This document shows positions 53,404-64,000 of a stretch of 64,000 nt of DNA, in pieces. The stretch's first letter is position 1, and each line of letters starts with the position of its first letter. The notes under the pieces are model-generated. The model saw only the letters and a list, made by a program, of their open reading frames with translations. It had not been told where the DNA came from and searched no databases. The translations under genes were made by a program, and so were the position numbers. The stretch spans positions 24,990,213 through 25,054,212 of the forward strand of contig OZ024861.1 in the NCBI GenBank assembly GCA_964017155.1. Direction: 5' to 3'. The stretch is from Oasisia sp. SBJ-2009 (taxonomy: Eukaryota; Annelida; Polychaeta; Sabellida; Siboglinidae).

Positions 53404-56400
53404 GTAAATGCAAAGTATGGTGTATATTAATTAGCAATTCCGCTTGATTAGAATTGAGGTAAAATCCTAAAATTTAGGCTAAATAATGTAAAATATAAAT
53501 ATAATAATATTAAAAAAAAAAATTCATTGGCCCCGACATTGACTACTAAAATGCCATTTCAATAACATTTTAAATGCATCAAGCGTTCTGCAGCAAGCCA
53601 ACAGCAAATCATATGTTAAAATACAAAAATAAAGGTAAATTTGATGTAAAGTGTGTTTGCATCATGAATACATTCCTGACACTGTCACTGACAACTTTCA
53701 AGATGCAGTCAGTCACATTGTCATTGAGACAAGTACCTGGTAGTATAGGTATCCTTCTACAAAGTAATAAAGCAAATGTTAATAACTCGTGTCAGAGAAA
53801 AGAATGTTAACACAATTTTATCAATTACTTATCAATATTCTGATTATATTCTGATTCATTGTACAACATTGCAAAATAAGAATTATATAAAAAATATTCA
53901 TAATATTAATTTTATAACTATTAAGATTAAACTAAGTTTCAATTTAAACATGCAAAGTGTTGTGCAATGTTTACCTGAAGGTAAACAGTAAAAAGAAAAA
54001 TGTTGTGAAAAGTTGAATGATATATATAACATTCACAGCCTGTGGCTGAGACTGAAAATCCATACAGAGGTGCCCGGCAAATGTTAATAACATGTGTCTG
54101 GAGCATTCAATCAATTGCTGTTCATATTGTTTATTGGTAACATGATGATTAAAACATAGAGTATACCAATTTAAACTGTCAACTGAGAAAACTAATATCA
54201 AAAGAGTGGAAGATAATGATAAAGATAATTCTTGTAATTATCCAGATTTGGATTTATTCCATATACTTCTCCTATTTCGAAGGATCTCTAGAGCTCTGCT
54301 TGGTTTGTATACAGTTATTTTATACTTCACAAACGATGCTAATAGTGCCCACTGGTTCATTTACCTCTGTCTATATGCAAGGGGGTGTAATCACGTAAAC
54401 ACCGCACACAGAGGTAATTTGAGAGCACATCAATAGTATAATGTTTAATCGTTCAATGAAACACTAACTTTACAATGGTTATAACTCCAGCTATTGTTGA
54501 AAAGACCCAAAACATCAATAAATTGAAGATCTTACAGACAGACCACAAACATGCAATTATTCCTGCTCATGTGGACGTTTTAACATGGTTTAACAAGGTT
54601 ACAAAAATGCAGATCTATGACAAGTGGGGTAGGAACCAATGGGCTAATTTATAATCTAGCAAGCTTATTTTTGGTAATGAATTCAAAGTGTGGCAATCAT
54701 AAAGTTAATGTGCAGTTATAGGAGCCAGAAGTCTCCTCGATGTATTTGTCATTCTGTGAACACATCCACCTAAAAGCACTTATAAATACTTGAAACTGAG
54801 TCGGCAGTTTTGGGTTCAGTAGTTCAGACCTACTGATCGTTCATGGGTGTGATTTAATAATATTTAAAAAATATTTTAATCATGTGAATATAATACAATA
54901 TTTATGGATTTGGCAGAATCGGATGATAAAGATGAAGTTATCAAGGATCAAAAGAAAGCGGACGGACCTCCTGGTGGCCGGCAGGAGAAACGCATGTCCA
55001 AGGCGATCAATAAATACCATGTAAGTATAGATCTAATGAAATATGCATCTGGTGATCACTGTGGAGAGCAATGTCTCTGTAACTATATAATGTAGGACAC
55101 TTGCCCAGTAGTGAAATACAAAAAAAACACCTGCTTTGCGACAAATAAATTTCATTATTACATTTCATGATTACATTTTTTTGTTGAATTTGTTTGTCAC
55201 TGGGTCCATGTTTTCATTTGACCTCTGGGCAACTGTCCATATTTTTATTTCAGCACTGGGTAAGTGCATTGGGCAAATGTCCATATTTTGTTTCACCACT
55301 GGGCAAGTGTCTACTGGGCCACTGTCTGTACCCCTGTAGTCTGTGCATTGGGTTCTCAGTCCAGATTACTCGGTTTCAGATTCAGTGCTGTCATGTCAAA
55401 CTTTGGGCACATTCGTTCACTCTACACTGCTCCGGCTCACTCAGCTGAATGAACGAGTACCTGGCTATATACAGTGGTGGTTATTTGCACAAACAGTCTT
55501 AGTGTTATTTGAGCTATTTATAAAATTAATGTTGATCCATTTGATTTGTTTTATAACAGTTCTCTCAAGGATTGTCATTAGTGCCGGTCCAGTATTTTGA
55601 ACCATGTCAGGTCAGCTGGTCCTGCTAAATTCCACCTGTCCTAAAAGTTGTAACCGCCTGTCTAGGTCAATCAACTGCCAGTTTAAGTCAAATACAACCA
55701 GACTGGTCTCTAGCTAAGCCCCTGGACTGGTCAGCAAACATTGTCCACTACTTGATTATCCCTTGTAAAGCAGTGGTCAGACAACCACTAGATTGCATAT
55801 ATGCTTCAGACTCGAGTCTCCTGTCAAATAAGTGTGTCCACTGTAAACAGTGACCGCTGGTCTGTACATCCATTACCTTGTTTAATAGGCACTTATGGGA
55901 TATAGTCCTGTGGATGGTTTACACAGATTGATATGTACATAATGATTTAGTAAGGTACTGCGAAATAAATGCTCACTGGTATTCTAGTGATTAATAAATA
56001 ATCAATGTTTGATCAGTGGACATTTGATCCTAATAATCACAGCCAAGGATAATAAACCAACTTGCTTAGTTTGGGATAAACCATATTTGGACACAACGAG
56101 GGCGAGGAGACATGGCAAAATATGCATTGTTGGCTAATTTAGGAACAGGAAGTATTATCCAAAATCACACTTTTTTCTTAAACAGAAAAATCTCAAGTAT
56201 TACAGAAGTAAGGTGCATACATTTGAATGGATTTTATCAACAATTTCGAGCACAATGCCCATCATAACTATAAAGTTGTAAGACATCTAATCTATGATAT
56301 CAAAAGGGTTCTCCAATGTATGACTAACTGATGTGATCCAGCCAGAGAAATCACATGTAAGCTGTAGTAATAGACACACTGATAGCTAAGCAGATTTAAA

Positions 56401-57824
56401 ACGTTGAAAACTTGGTAAATAAACACATCAGGCCAGCAGCAAACCCTGCATTATGATATGACGTATAACATCACTCTGCAATTACTGTTTCCAATCAATC
56501 TTTCTAAACTTTACTTGTGTTTTTGGTAAAGTAATGGCTAGTGACTCAGAATATGGATGCTATATTTTGTTGACTATAAACAACCCACATACAATCAGTA
56601 AACTGTTATTGGTTTGTGTTCATTCATCAGGGTGCGCCAAAGAAGGTGGCTTTGACAGGAGAGAGTTTGAAAGAACAACAGAAGCAGGCAAAGGCCAACA
56701 AGGAGGAACACAAGATGCAGGTGGGCAACTCATCACGACGCAATGTTTTACCGAACAGTGTTGAATGTTCATGAACATAAATGAACTTTCGTATTAGTTC
56801 AAACGAAAGTTACTATGATCGTTTCACAATTTCAGACACATATTCAAGACGCAAAAAGACACTCTTAACACTGTTATTATATGCAACTAGTTAAAATAGG
56901 TTTTTCTCTGTTGCAAATCTGACGATTTGTGTCTATTAGTGACTGTGTTCATGACATTGGAAAACTTATTTAACATAAATTTTCTTTATATCATGACTAA
57001 CTCCCATCAGTAATTCTCAATGAAATGAAAACTGTCAACAGCAGTTGAAACATTGAAATGAGTTTTTAAGTTTATAGCTGTTTCATAAAGAGAGACATTT
57101 TGTTATTGCAGAGTGACGGTAGACATCAATATGTTATTGGCAGGGTAAGTATGCTTTCTGTTAATCTCTTTAAATTACCATTACAGATCTATATTTAATG
57201 TTCGGTATAAAAATGGAAAACTTTTCTGTTGTATAGAGTTCATCATCTACACACGAATTTAGAGTAATCTTTCATTGCTGTCATTGAATGTGAAATAGAA
57301 GGAGGTTTATTTGAGCATATTATTCTACACGTTTCATTTGTCAGTTACCTCTGGTAAACATTGTATACTGATTGGGCATCTGTGTACATATAAACTTATA
57401 ATACATACCCACTTTCATGTTTTGTAAGATATGTGGAGGTATATGTTTGTGTGCACTGGTATGGTGATTTATGTGTACAAGTCCAGATGTACTTGTATTA
57501 TATTAATTTAGTATATTATTAATTATTACCTTATTCATCTACTTTATTATTAATTGATTATTTTATATATTTATTGCAGATAGCTTATATCGTTCATTAT
57601 GATGTTTAGAAGCTTTATCTATTTATTTATTATTACCATAATTTACAATACTTTTTACATTTTATTTATCCATATTTTACCAATGTTGTATTTTATGCAC
57701 CTCTGAGCAGAATTATATTCTGGATATTTGCCACATTATAAATACATTGTTATTGTTTTATTACTACCTGAATTATATGTTTGAAACTTGAGAGAGAGAG
57801 ATATATATATATATATACATATAT

Positions 57825-57894
<70 letters not shown>

Positions 57895-58761
57895 TATATT
57901 AAATATGCTAATCTCACAAGCAAAATCTACACAAAATGTAAATGTTCCTCTGCTGTGTTTTAGATTGCAGATTTTATTCAACTGGACGTTGCGGCAGTCG
58001 AGGATATGGTCTATGGTGATGATAAGGTAAATATGAAACAGAATTAACATTTTTTGGAAGCTTTCCATTCTTGTTTTCTACTGCATAATAGCCGCTCCTC
58101 TCAAGAATACACATGTCTACTCCATTTTTATTTTAATACAATCCCTTGGTATCTCTTTGATAATCTTCTAGCATAAGTCCTTATCAGTTGCCATCTCTAT
58201 GCTGTCCTCCTAATGTGTCTTCCCATCAAGCTGCACATTCCTCATGCCAAAATACCTACCTATGTATTCACAAAGTAATTAATTCCTGTCATTAATAGTT
58301 AATAATTAGTACTAATAAACATTTATGTTTAAAAATATTTTTTTGATGTAAGTTGTGTTGCATGTAAATTGCAACTGCTGTTTTCAGACTACATCAAGAA
58401 ATCAAAACATATACGTGACAGTTGACAGTTTTTATCCAAATGTACAATTATTACAGAGTATAGGCCTAGCCAATAAAACATGGTTACTTTTGCTTAAAAA
58501 CATTATATGGTTTTATGGCTGTTATAACATTGTAATTGATTTTTGTTTTAGTTCGACATGCTTGATAAATTCTTTGCTGTCAATGGACCACGGAAAATCA
58601 TGTTCTTCTACCAAGAGCCTGTAGTAAGTTGTATTTTTATTGTGAGATGGTGGTAGTCTTATTTCTATGTAGTCCTAGTTCTATTTTAATAGAGTGTATT
58701 TAAGTATGTATTTATTTAGATTTTAAAATACTTCTATGTTAATAATTGTTATTGTTTTTTT

Positions 58762-58809
<48 letters not shown>

Positions 58810-61800
58810 TATATATATATAAACCTCAGTTTTTTGCATTTGCATCTTAATGCATTTATGTGCATTTACAGTCGTGTGTTGTTCATTCACACAGTTTGGT
58901 GCCCAAAGTTTTTGGTCAGATAAATAAAACATACAGAGTAGTGAGACACCTTGTTAGTTTGTTATACGTGGTATGAAGATGGTTACCACACAAAACATGC
59001 GGATTGCGAAACAACTGTATTGTTGAAGACTGGATAACCAAGCCATTACAACATTATAATTTTACTGGATAAACTCAGTCATTCCACCTTGAACTAAAGA
59101 TCTTGGATCAGGTGTAAATCCTGGAAATAAATGGATATGCGCTAGTAAAAAATGTTACCCGGTGAATTTTAAGATGAAGTAGCCAAGCTTAGTTAATTAA
59201 CATGCCACTGTCCAGTGTGTTTTCTGATGTTGTAACAAGGTGTTTACTTGACCGTACTTAATTAGCTTAATTAATTAGCACCTTTGTGTAGTGATTACCC
59301 ACTTAGGCCTGTTCTTTTGAATAAATCATTATGGTAATGGCTAACAGTGTAGTCTTGGAGCATGTGCAACTTTACCACATCATTACCATAAGTTTAATCT
59401 GCAGTGTTTCTACATGCATTCAACTATTGACAAACTATGTTAATTATTATTAATTTCATACTAATGTATTGTACTTTGTTTGTTTTCTCATATTTTATAT
59501 TGGACAGTAAACTTCTATCAAACTAACGTTTGCAGAAAATACAAATAAACATGCAAAGTAAACATGCCACAGACATTGTTATTACATAACATGTTTAAAA
59601 TATAACAGTCATAAAACAGTATGTGGAAAACTAAACACAATTTGTTTGTCAATAATAGCATCAATTAGAAGGAATTATTTGTAATATTTAACAAATCTAG
59701 TGGTGTTTCTTTGACTTGTGTAGTTGCAGCCAGGCTGGTCACTGTTATTTTACACCAAGTATAAATATATAATATATAAATAATAAAAATAAACTTATAT
59801 AGCGCCAAATCTAGCTTAAAAACTATTCAGGGCGCTTTACATGTACAAGTAAACATGAGTAATGTTTTTGCGGTTGTCCTTAGTTTCTCATTCATACTGT
59901 CTACCCGGTACTTATGTAGTTCCACTAAGTGTAGATAACAGGTTCAATTCACACTGCTGGAACATGCATCTGTTAACCTGTTGTCAATCAGTTCTTAGTT
60001 GAGTCAGATCTCTTTGATCAAGATCAACGAAGCGTGACACATTGTATTGGTGTGATCAGTGTGACCGCCTTCATTGAATCAGTCGGATATGATAGTTCTT
60101 GTTTGCACAACCACCTGTGATTAACAAATTATCAGTGTCACCATTTAGTGAGTACCCTTCAGTGCACTTTGCATGTTGCAGTGTAAGACATTGTATTCAC
60201 AGCTGACCTTTTAGTGCATGAGCATTACATTTTCTGGAAGAGGTAGGGACATCTGAAGTCTTATAAGACTTAAAAGTTTATGTAATTCATGTGAATACCA
60301 GCATTCATATCCTTTTCTGTAATATCCTGAGTGTCTTACATGGGTTGTACATCATAAGTTGTGAATCAGAAACTGACGTCTAAGGTCATATTTGGAACCA
60401 TGTCACGGTGACCAAAGTCATACTTTGTCTTTATGGAATTATACAGTCCTAATGTGACCTTAATTACAAGATGGTTATATTAATGATGTGATCATAAAAC
60501 AAAGTTCAATTATATAGATACATATGTGATTGAAGATATAATAATAATATATATACAGTTGAACGTCATGGACTTGTTGAAATAATAGTAATAATAACAT
60601 TTCTTTTATATGCAGAGTATATCCATAACATTCATTATGCTTTGCATAATATTAGTACATACATTTTTTTAATTAAACAAATTTGAATATCTGTCAGAGA
60701 ACATAAAATCCTTACAGTATAATTTTTTTCTGTTCATCAGTTGGTTAAGTACGTTGGGCATAGATGTTATAAAAAGTAAAATCATATGCTACACTAGGTA
60801 CATAAAATATTTCTTTTTTATTACATTATTGTGTTGCCTGGTCATAACACAAGAATGTAATAAAATCACAGCTTGGTCAGTAAGTTAATGGATATCCTGT
60901 ACAAATTTACAAAAAGTGTAAACAAATATAATTGTATTAGCCTGTACCTCGTTAATCAATGCTGGAATCTAAACACAGTTCCGCAAAACTTATTAGCACA
61001 GTCAACTAGTACAATGTTTAATCTTGATCTGTCATAGTAGGTGCAGTTATCACTTTATGCCAAATGATTCAACACTTATAAATAATATACACATATCAGA
61101 TGAATTGTTGCTGCTCCAAAGATCTTTTAGTTATAGTTCACTGAACAGCATAGAATATTTTGGCAGTAGGAAATGAACATTGACAAGTGCAGAGAAGTGC
61201 AGAAAAATTAATAATAATAATCATAATTTTGATTTTAATTGGCAGTTGTTTCAATTGAAAATGAGTAGTAAAATTTTATTTGTTCAAAGTAGCAGGGGAG
61301 GAACTCTTATTTGAATTGTGAGTACCTAAGTATGTTTGTAAACCGTACGTACACTAGTCAACAATATTTTTAATTTGAATTTAATAGGTGATATTTTACA
61401 ATGTTATTATTTTTATTAATTGTTATATTCTCTATTTAGTAGTTATATACACTGTATTGCTATTGTGTTTTGTATTTCTATTTTTTTGCATTTTTTTTAG
61501 CAAATCCAGATAATTTGATTTTTAACATGCTCTCGGGTACCATAATAAAATTATATAATTTAGAATCTGACCTAAAATAAAAATAATTATTATTTTTAAA
61601 GTTGTTTTATTGACATTCCTTATTTGTGACATTGCCAGAGAGATGTGATGATGTCACGCACAGACGCGTCAAGTACTGTCATTACCCACAATCCTCAGAA
61701 GAAGTTGTTCATCACCACGGGCACGGATGAGGTGTGTAAAATATTTTAATCTCCAAATGGCTTCATATCACAACCCGTGCAGGTATTTTATCATGTGTAT

Positions 61801-63727
61801 TGAAACACTAGAGACTTTTAACGTAATACTTATATTTCTTATTTCTTGTTTTCAGATTACAAGACAAATGTTATAAAAAGTAAAATCATATGCTACACTA
61901 CTGGTCTAGGTACATAAAATATTTATTTTTATATTACATTCTGTGCTGCTTGGTCTGTGATTAAGTTAATGGATATCCTGTACAAATTTACAAAAAGTGT
62001 AAGCAGAAGACATCTGTCTTGTTTTCTGACAGAAAACAAGACAGATTTCTTCTGTCTTGTTTTCTTACTGGATGGAAATATGTAGGGAGGGATTTTTGTA
62101 ATTGCTTGTTGGTTAAGCGTAATTATTTGTGAAGAAAGCATACTTACAGAGGTGTGTGGAAAGTAACAAGCTCGCAAAAATAAATAATGTTGTAAATTGT
62201 CAGGGTGTCTAAAACATGTATACAAAATACATACATACATTTTGGTGTTGTTCATGTCGTTGATTCCCCTGGTGTGTTTCAGCCTCTCGTTGGAACGTGT
62301 GTCTACTTCCTGCGACTCGGAGATAAAGCGATTACAACGAGTGCAGTGGCTGAGCAGGTTTTCTGCGGCTACATAGACTCGGCCCCTGTTATGAGTGAGA
62401 TGTTGCATAGCTTTGAGGAGACGATCGGAAAAGTCCTTGTGCCGCTCCTTAGGGAGCAAGAGGTGCGTAACCGTGGCCACAACATGTATGAGTGTGTTTA
62501 AGTGTGTTAACACATCTGTCTGGGTATCTGTGTTAACACATCTCTGAGTGTCTGTGTGAATGTCATTTTGATACTACCACGATACATCGTCTGCCATTAA
62601 GGCCACACACATCAACAGAGTGAAATGTTTTGTTTCTGATTTGGTCAAGCGCATTGTGATACCATTGTAAGATAGTTTCACCGTTGTAAATTGCATACAG
62701 CAAGCATATAATCAAGAGTTATTGTATGCATAGTTAATTTTACTTTGTGCAATTTTTGTAATAATGACTGCCATTTTGTATATAACTAAATAATTTAATA
62801 CCATGTAAAACTTATGTAACGATTACGTACCTCTAATTCACATTTTTTAATTGGTCAAGTGAACAAATAGTCAAACCCATTATGCAACTTTTGTCAGCCA
62901 TTTTCTTAAAAACATTTTTCTTCTCAAATATATGCATTTGGTAAGATATCTACCAATATTTATCCAGTATCCACAGACTGTTTAGAATGTTGCATTCAGC
63001 TTACTCTGAATGCAGCGTTGACACAACAGTTGTTTTCAGTTTACCCAAGAAGTTATTTAAAAAAATCAAAACACGTTAAAAGGGCTTCATTCACGGTACA
63101 CAGGACTCAACTTACTTTCTCTTGTGAATTTGAAATTGACAAGTGCTACATGTAATAGTAAATATATTGTTCATGGCTCCAAGAATGGTTTATTGTAGTA
63201 TAATTAACTTACTCTGGAGCTTAATGTCGAAGCTGAGTACGACGTTTCAATCTGTCAACTACGGACCTTGTTCACGTACTGGTGTCACGTGTGTTGCCAC
63301 CTGCCTGCCATCTACAATCAAATTATCCCGCCGAAGTCTGAGGCAACACACGGGACACCAGTATGTGAACAAGGCCCGTAGACGACGGATCGAAACGTCA
63401 TACTCAGCTTCGACGTTAAGCTCCAAAGTAAGTTAATTATACTACAATGCTACATATAACTTGTTGGGAATGAAAACGTAGCATATTGGGCAGTGGTTTC
63501 CATCGTTTCGTCCCATGTCACTCTTAAGGAATGTGTCTTCCAGACCTGGGGCCCGGAGTTGGACCAGACCCAGGAAAAGATCAGTGAATTCCTGGAAGAA
63601 CTTGACGTTTTTGTCGCGTCGCTGGGTGACGCTCGTGACAACATGAGTGGTCATGTGACCTTGGCCGAGACGGAGTATGACTCGATGTTACACAGCATGA
63701 GATCGCCCCAGGACTACCAGACCGTTG
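53226..63727 (+). CDS. DNAH5/8: Axonemal dynein heavy chain, DNAH5/DNAH8 type, N-terminal part (partial)
   Basis: Outer-arm dynein heavy chains are AAA+ motors that bend cilia and flagella; the N-terminal tail binds intermediate chains and the docking complex. Nine exons: 53226-53403, 54917-55020, 56631-56720, 57112-57144, 57964-58026, 58552-58623, 61639-61731, 62283-62462, 63544-63727. Phases match throughout, giving 332 codons before the right edge; the gene continues (about 4600 residues expected). The first 90 residues are acidic and Pro/Lys-rich. Then RHQYVIGRIADFIQL, VEDMVYGDDKFDMLDKFFAV and PRKIMFFYQE match the DNAH5/DNAH8 N-terminus. Later LVGTCVYFLRL and WGPELDQTQEKISEF continue the tail. 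The charged N-terminal extension favours DNAH8, but the paralogue cannot be fixed from the tail alone. Confidence 0.9.
53404..54916. other. Dynein intron 1; no element identified
   Basis: AT-rich unique sequence with short A-runs. Small reading frames on both strands show no domain. Confidence 0.5.
54917..55020 (+). CDS. DNAH5/8: Dynein heavy chain exon 2
   Basis: 104 bp, phase 1 in, phase 0 out, donor GTAAGT. Encodes acidic then basic sequence (SDDKDEVIKDQKKADGPPGG). Confidence 0.8.
55021..56630. other. Dynein intron 2; short internal repeats
   Basis: 55190-55330 repeats CACTGGGCAAGTGTCC-like words several times in degenerate tandem form. The rest is unique AT-rich DNA without coding signal. 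Confidence 0.5.
56631..56720 (+). CDS. DNAH5/8: Dynein heavy chain exon 3
   Basis: 30 codons, phase 0 on both sides, acceptor TTCATCAG, donor CAG/GTGGGC. Encodes a Lys/Gln-rich probable helix (GESLKEQQKQAKANKEEHK). Confidence 0.8.
57112..57144 (+). CDS. DNAH5/8: Dynein heavy chain exon 4 (33-bp micro-exon)
   Basis: Eleven codons, SDGRHQYVIGR, acceptor TTGCAG and donor GTAAGT, phase 0. The R-H-x-Y word is the conserved start of the DNAH5/8 tail. Confidence 0.82.
57799..57893. repeat. (TA)n microsatellite, preceded by (GA)n
   Basis: TA tract of about 95 bp with a few C interruptions, in dynein intron 4, ending 70 bp before exon 5. Confidence 0.95.
57964..58026 (+). CDS. DNAH5/8: Dynein heavy chain exon 5
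   Basis: 21 codons, phase 0. Encodes IADFIQLDVAAVEDMVYGDD, which aligns with the L-x-x-x-x-V-E-D-A/M segment of DNAH5/8. Confidence 0.9.
58552..58623 (+). CDS. DNAH5/8: Dynein heavy chain exon 6
   Basis: 24 codons, phase 0, acceptor GTTTTAG and donor GTAAGT. Encodes FDMLDKFFAVNGPRKIMFFY, then QEPV, matching the F-x-x-x-G-x-R-x-x-M-F-x-Y-Q motif. Confidence 0.92.
58764..58822. repeat. (TA)n microsatellite
   Basis: About 60 bp of TA in dynein intron 6. Confidence 0.95.
58860..60760. other. Dynein intron 6, left part; mostly unique, one element trace
   Basis: 59795-59845 (TATATAGCGCCAAATCTAGC and GGGCGCTTTACATGTAC) resembles the end of a widespread invertebrate interspersed repeat. Otherwise AT-rich DNA with no coding signal. 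Confidence 0.45.
60768..60925. repeat. Interspersed repeat copy 1
   Basis: TTATAAAAAGTAAAATCATA through ATCCTGTACAAATTTACAAA recurs at 61870-62000 with small indels. Direct orientation, about 1.1 kb apart, flanking dynein exon 7. Confidence 0.85.
61639..61731 (+). CDS. DNAH5/8: Dynein heavy chain exon 7
   Basis: 31 codons, phase 0, donor GAG/GTGTGT. Encodes RDVMMSRTDASSTVITHNPQ then KKLFITTGTDE. The acceptor could be shifted by two bases within CCAGAG; phase favours 61639. Confidence 0.86.
61870..62065. repeat. Interspersed repeat copy 2 plus a 35-bp perfect palindrome
   Basis: This is the second copy of the 60768-60925 repeat. At 62012-62046 it continues into ATCTGTCTTGTTTTCTG, a single A, and the exact complement CAGAAAACAAGACAGAT. 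A further CTGTCTTGTTTTCT follows. Confidence 0.85.
62283..62462 (+). CDS. DNAH5/8: Dynein heavy chain exon 8
   Basis: 60 codons, phase 0, acceptor TTTCAG, donor GAG/GTGCGT. Encodes PLVGTCVYFLRLGDKAITTS and, later, ETIGKVLVPLLREQE, aligning with the C-V-F-F-x-R...A-I-T and L-x-x-x-F/L-V/I-P-x-L motifs of the tail. Confidence 0.93.
63192..63448. mobile_element. 257-bp palindromic MITE
   Basis: ATTGTAGTATAATTAACTTA at the left is complemented at the right end, followed inward by GGAGCTTAA and GTCGAAGCTGAGTA in inverted copies. It ends 95 bp before dynein exon 9. Confidence 0.82.
63544..63727 (+). CDS. DNAH5/8: Dynein heavy chain exon 9
   Basis: 184 bp, phase 0 in, phase 1 out, donor GTTG/GTAGGT. 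Encodes TWGPELDQTQEKISEFLEEL through RSPQDYQTV. The dispersed repeat starting near 63790 occupies the following intron. Confidence 0.92.
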
Positions 63728-63789
63728 GTAGGTGGTGTTTACTTACTTATGCCTTTTCGCTCGCTGGGAGCATAGGCCATCGACCATAG

Positions 63790-64000
63790 CTTTATGTAGA
63801 GACCCGTCCACCCTTCATTCGGACAGGTAAATACGAATATGGACGGGCAGAAATGTGGGTGGCCGGGTGGTGGATGGGTAAAAAAATGACGGAGCAAAAA
63901 AAAAGGTCTTAAGAGGTCTTTCAAAACCATAGATATTGTTAGTTATGCCTTGAAAGTGAGTGTAAATGGTGTCATATGTGTGTTTGTAGTCCATTTCAGG
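63790..64000. repeat. Dispersed repeat, inverted copy of 19070-19262
   Basis: GACCCGTCCACC, GGACGGGCAGAAATGTGGGT and CCATAGATATTGTTAGTTATG match the complement of the copy in MTCH2 intron 10. The element runs to the window edge, so its right end is unknown. Confidence 0.82.

Noticed and set aside
62205..62501. 98-aa frame starting upstream of dynein exon 8
   Set aside because: The first 26 codons are intron before the TTTCAG acceptor at 62282 and the last 13 run past the donor at 62463.
63143..63436. 97-aa frame upstream of dynein exon 9
   Set aside because: It is the palindromic MITE at 63192-63448 read through; not linked to the dynein frame.

Overview
This window is eukaryotic (metazoan) genomic DNA, most likely from a lophotrochozoan invertebrate such as a mollusc. 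The evidence is small exons with GT-AG splice sites inside long AT-rich introns, animal gene families (a cadherin, MTCH2, an axonemal dynein heavy chain), and a dense load of transposons, MITEs and microsatellites. There are no operons, bacterial promoters or CRISPR arrays. The phylum is inferred from repeat style and gene content only.

Three host genes are supported by exon-by-exon reading with matching intron phases. (1) A cadherin-superfamily gene on the minus strand, 5' end only: signal-peptide exon 5412-5490, EC exon 3516-3703, and an exon ending at 85 that continues past the left edge. (2) A complete 12-exon minus-strand MTCH2 gene (mitochondrial outer-membrane carrier homologue), 37005 to 17670, 316 aa. 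(3) The first nine coding exons of an axonemal outer-arm dynein heavy chain of the DNAH5/DNAH8 type on the plus strand, 53226 to 63727, continuing past the right edge. A possible three-exon plus-strand transcript with a 71-codon ORF lies at 6586-8572.

The rest is largely mobile DNA. 309-1451: fold-back element in the cadherin intron. 2325-3440: 50-bp minisatellite. 11499-15999: DNA transposon with ~357-bp terminal inverted repeats (TIRs) and a decayed ORF combining a FEN/XPG-like nuclease with a cysteine-rich CXC domain. MTCH2 introns hold a TTAA MITE (20113-20651), two related elements carrying the repeated 14-mers GGTAACGGAGTCAC and GGTAACGGAATTAC (21107-23256 and 30151-33263, the latter containing a nested hAT-like element), a 17-bp satellite, and several small MITEs. 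37371-38403 and 33741-34789 are TTAA-associated elements. 39538-41882: a large CGTGG array beside a second long-TIR element. 42470-42690: a tRNA-derived SINE. 43730-44965: a diverged tandem duplication. 45366-52060: a minus-strand LINE interrupted by an internally deleted Gypsy-type LTR element (48819-51691) with nearly identical 138-bp LTRs. The dynein gene follows.

The best candidates for an undescribed system are the GGTAACGG-repeat element family and the long-TIR nuclease/CXC transposon. The three host genes show no obvious functional linkage; they are neighbours.
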